Positions 61,421 through 64,000 of a stretch of 64,000 nucleotides of DNA are shown one piece after another. The notes beneath the pieces are model-generated. The model was not told the DNA's origin, made no database searches, and saw only the letters and a list, made by a program, of their open reading frames with translations. Position numbers and translations under genes: made by a program. Position 1 is the first letter of the stretch. Each line of letters starts with the position of its first letter. Origin of the DNA: Marinilabiliales bacterium (GTDB lineage Bacteria > Bacteroidota > Bacteroidia > Bacteroidales > PUMT01); assembly GCA_007695015.1 (NCBI GenBank), contig REEN01000021.1:1-64000 (forward strand), given 5' to 3'.

Positions 61421-64000
61421 TCAACGGGCATGAGCATCAGCCTCCACCCTGAACTCGCCACTTGCATAAACCGGGATGCCCGTTTCGGTCAATCCCTCAA
61501 CAATCACCCGGAAAGCAGATAACTTGTCGGACGTAAAAAATGAAACCCTTGCCCTGCCATTGCCATCAACGCTGATATCGGGGTTCCAGAAAAGGGTGGT
61601 ACGGTAATCCGGCCGGGAATCACGCGATTCGGGATCATCATAGACAGGTGAATAGAATTCACGTGCATTGTAGTATCCCGGGAACTCAAACCTTACTATC
61701 TCCGGTATGGGGGCATCCGAAAGCTGGTAATCTTCAGGGGTCTTTTCATATATGGCAATAACCGTGTGAAAGTCAGGGCCATAAAGGTAGGTTTGCGGAA
61801 ATTTCAAAACATCTATAAAGGATATTTCATCAATTCGCGAATAACCTATCTCCCTGCACTCCTGAACTTCTATTCCATTGAGAAAACATCCCACTCTCAT
61901 ACTCATTTCCCATAAGGATAGATTCCGTCTGAATAGCATGGGATGGTATTCCATTATCATATGCCAGGGATCAAAATATGAGTCCGCAAAAGGATCCTTA
62001 TCAGGTATAAGCCTGGCCCTCATAGCCATAGGGGTTCCATACCCTGTTCTTTCGAAGGCCCTTCTGTCAAAGGTTCTCTCTGCCGGCCTGCGCCTTCGTA
62101 TCTCCACCTCCTCCATCTCCAGGTGCCATATATCGTCAAGATGCGAGAGTATGGGGTCCTTCATCGAGTCTTCGAAGTAGGCCGCCATAACCTCCCCGGC
62201 AATGACGGCTGCCGGTATATCTGCCCTGCCCTGAACAAAATCCGGCTCATCTATATTGAAACGTATCCAGTTGTCCCTGCCGGCAGTGAAGTTCTCATCC
62301 AGGCCCCGCCGCGTCCTGCGCTGCTCCCTTCTTTCGCGGTAAACATTTCCCTGGAGTACCAGGTAAGTTGTATCGTAGAATTCAATCCCTTCAAACAGGA
62401 AAAGGCCATCCTCATCAGTAGTCTGGCTTGCTGAACTGAATTCCTTTCCAAGTGCCATAAGCGTTACGTTCGACCTTAAAGGGACCTCTCGCCTGTCTCT
62501 GTACGTGACCTGCCCCCTTATAACATGTCCCATGCCGGGGGGATAGAGGATTTCCGGGAAGTTGCCGGCAAGCAGATCCTCCCACCTGAACCGTCGCCAG
62601 CCGTGGGTCATCATCAGCAAATCAAGCAGAAGATGCCTGTCGGCGTTGGACGGGTCAAGGAAGTAGCCCGGGTTTTCGATATATCCCGGCAAATCGGAAC
62701 TTAATAAAAGATGGCTGACTATATTATATTGGTCATGGTGTGAGGGCACCACGTAGCTGTCGGTTACCGACAATGAAAGATTACCCGCCAGCGGATAATC
62801 AAAGTCGTCGGTCAGCTCAAGCTCAAGCTCAACCCTCTCCCTGTTGCCGTAGGTTTCTTTTGCGGCAGATACATTCAGATGTGCCATGGTATCTTCACTG
62901 CCTGTAAAAACAAGCCTTTCGGCCACCGGCAACCCGTCGGCCGAGATCAGCGTGAAATGGGCTATACCGGGTGGCAGGCCCAGTTTATCAATATGAATGA
63001 GAGCCTGATCGCCCTCTGTCAATTCTGCAAGGTAAAAAAGCTCTCCCCTGATATGCCCGGCCAGCAAAGCACCGCCAAGGCCGCCAGCCACGTTGGCCTC
63101 AACCTTTGCCAGCAACATGTCCGGCATATTGTTATTGACCTGGAATGTGTATCCCTGCAGTTTCATGGGCGGAAGCTCAAATCTGTGTCTCTTTTCTCCT
63201 TTTTCAACCACCGCATGATAATGCCTGCCGGGTAAGGGGCTAAACATAAACCGGCCAAGGCCGAAACGGCCGGTGCTAAAACTGCCGGCCGGATGCCCCA
63301 GGTCATCATATACCTGTCCGGACAACTCCACACCCCTGCCGCCGGGGCCAGCAGACTGCACCGCCACTGATGCCATAAGTCCCCCGACAAGATCGCCTCC
63401 CTCCGGGAAAAACCGCACGCTGACATGGTTTGCAGGGGAGAATCCCCCGAAAGGGTCGTCAGCGCCATCCATGCGGGCTCCCTCTGACCGGAAGTCATTG
63501 CCGGCCGCCGGACTCCTGTCTTCGGAATCAGCCGCCGACCGGAAGCCATTTCCAGCCGACGGACTCCAGCCCTCGGGGTCAGCCTCCGACCGGGGGTCAT
63601 TGCCGGCTGCCTGGCCACTGTCCCTGCGGGCACCGGGGGAGTTGGCAGTCTCTGGTGAGGCTCCGGGTGAGGATCCGCCTGAGGGGGTTTGCAGGGCATC
63701 GCCCTCGTACCTGGATATTACTCTTGCATAGGGGTCCAGCACCTTCAGCTCCATGCTGAAAAGGGGCGTATTGCTGAAATTGAGCATGTAGTTGGTATAG
63801 CCCCGCAGGATCCAGGAGCCGGATTCAAAATCAACCCCGAGCAAAAAGTCGCCGCTTCCCATGCCATCGGTTACCCGGATATAGCGCTTTTCGGCCACAA
63901 CACCAGCGGTATCGGCAAGTTCTACATAAACGATCCGGCTGTGAGGTGAAGCCTCATGGGACGATGCATCGGTAAGGTAAAGCCTGAACCAGACAGTTTC
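61421..64000 (-). CDS. Large MG2-like surface protein, 5' end outside window
   Basis: The reading frame is open to the right edge with about 859 residues visible. The first visible part (WFRLYLTDASSHE..., RYIRVTDGMGSGDFLLGVD, WILRGYTNYMLNF) resembles the MG2/macroglobulin beta-sandwich of Bacteroidota proteins that carry carboxypeptidase-like and plug-like domains. A low-complexity segment with 17-residue repeats (AAGNDPRSEADPEGW-type) separates this from several further beta-sandwich domains. The end (RAFERTGYGTPMAMRARL..., EFRVEAD) has no catalytic signature. It is likely a surface or periplasmic structural protein, co-transcribed with the shorter carboxypeptidase-regulatory-like gene 16 bases downstream. 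Confidence 0.7.
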   Translation of the reverse strand, partial: ETVWFRLYLTDASSHEASPHSRIVYVELADTAGVVAEKRYIRVTDGMGSGDFLLGVDFESGSWILRGYTNYMLNFSNTPLFSMELKVLDPYARVISRYEGDALQTPSGGSSPGASPETANSPGARRDSGQAAGNDPRSEADPEGWSPSAGNGFRSAADSEDRSPAAGNDFRSEGARMDGADDPFGGFSPANHVSVRFFPEGGDLVGGLMASVAVQSAGPGGRGVELSGQVYDDLGHPAGSFSTGRFGLGRFMFSPLPGRHYHAVVEKGEKRHRFELPPMKLQGYTFQVNNNMPDMLLAKVEANVAGGLGGALLAGHIRGELFYLAELTEGDQALIHIDKLGLPPGIAHFTLISADGLPVAERLVFTGSEDTMAHLNVSAAKETYGNRERVELELELTDDFDYPLAGNLSLSVTDSYVVPSHHDQYNIVSHLLLSSDLPGYIENPGYFLDPSNADRHLLLDLLMMTHGWRRFRWEDLLAGNFPEILYPPGMGHVIRGQVTYRDRREVPLRSNVTLMALGKEFSSASQTTDEDGLFLFEGIEFYDTTYLVLQGNVYRERREQRRTRRGLDENFTAGRDNWIRFNIDEPDFVQGRADIPAAVIAGEVMAAYFEDSMKDPILSHLDDIWHLEMEEVEIRRRRPAERTFDRRAFERTGYGTPMAMRARLIPDKDPFADSYFDPWHMIMEYHPMLFRRNLSLWEMSMRVGCFLNGIEVQECREIGYSRIDEISFIDVLKFPQTYLYGPDFHTVIAIYEKTPEDYQLSDAPIPEIVRFEFPGYYNAREFYSPVYDDPESRDSRPDYRTTLFWNPDISVDGNGRARVSFFTSDKLSAFRVIVEGLTETGIPVYASGEFRVEADAHAR
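63480..63632 (-). repeat. 51-bp in-frame repeat, about 2.7 units
   Basis: Imperfect 51-base (17-codon) units follow each other in the coding region of the MG2-like protein. The protein units are QAAGNDPRSEADPEGW, SPSAGNGFRSAADSEDR and SPAAGNDFRSEGA. It forms a hydrophilic linker between two beta-sandwich parts. Confidence 0.8.

Overview
The window reads as a chromosomal segment of an anaerobic or facultative Bacteroidota organism of Bacteroidales/Marinilabiliales type. The signs are an outer-membrane-barrel TonB-dependent receptor with a carboxypeptidase-like N-terminus, FISUMP and carboxypeptidase-regulatory surface proteins, many short lipoproteins with a Cys lipobox, oxygen-sensitive enzymes (aldehyde:ferredoxin oxidoreductase, radical-SAM sulfatase maturase, rubrerythrin-like protein), and several promoter boxes of the Bacteroidota form TAnnTTTG. 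I found no rRNA, tRNA or CRISPR array.

Layout. 1-4 kb: end of a glycosyltransferase, a membrane DUF1295 protein, a DAK2-DegV fusion and a SOUL protein. 4-9.2 kb: a polysaccharide-type block (nucleotidyltransferase-like protein ending in an 18-bp minisatellite, NAD-epimerase, methyltransferase, O-antigen-ligase-like protein, Wzz-like protein). 9.4-20.8 kb: mixed housekeeping genes (lipoproteins, AOR, a long GT4 protein, a 39-residue basic protein, cupin, AraC-type regulator, glutathione peroxidase, SDR protein). 20.8-25.4 kb: a 1308-residue six-PAS hybrid histidine kinase and a rubrerythrin-like protein. 25.5-33.6 kb: TonB receptor, CorA, a folate/pterin run (SDR pteridine-reductase-like, folB, folK) and an SLC12-type transporter.

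34.7-42.0 kb is a glucuronoxylan operon read on the minus strand in the order GH67 alpha-glucuronidase, GH3 beta-xylosidase type, GPH-family symporter, GH10 xylanase lipoprotein. 48.9-54.8 kb is the downstream pentose pathway on the same strand: xylB, xylA, an SSS sodium symporter and a WD40 lipoprotein. Together they cut xylan outside the cell, import oligosaccharides or xylose, and feed xylulose-5-phosphate to the pentose phosphate pathway. Between the two sets lie a complete IS4-type element with a perfect 9-bp target duplication, inserted just upstream of the GH67 start, a tricorn-like S41 protease and a repeat-containing FISUMP protein.

55-64 kb: radical-SAM sulfatase maturase with SEC-C tail, a DUF4832-type protein, then an AT-rich island (about 57.97-60.14 kb) with a winged-helix Fic protein whose catalytic His is Gln, an MNT nucleotidyltransferase and a HEPN protein. 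The island is bracketed by two copies of the same gene tail: a short decayed one at 57.86 kb and the intact one at 60.35 kb. Upstream of the Fic gene sit four GGCTCA half-sites placed in exact mirror symmetry around one axis, overlapping a TAnnTTTG box. This island is the strongest candidate for an unusual system here. The window ends inside a large MG2-like surface protein.
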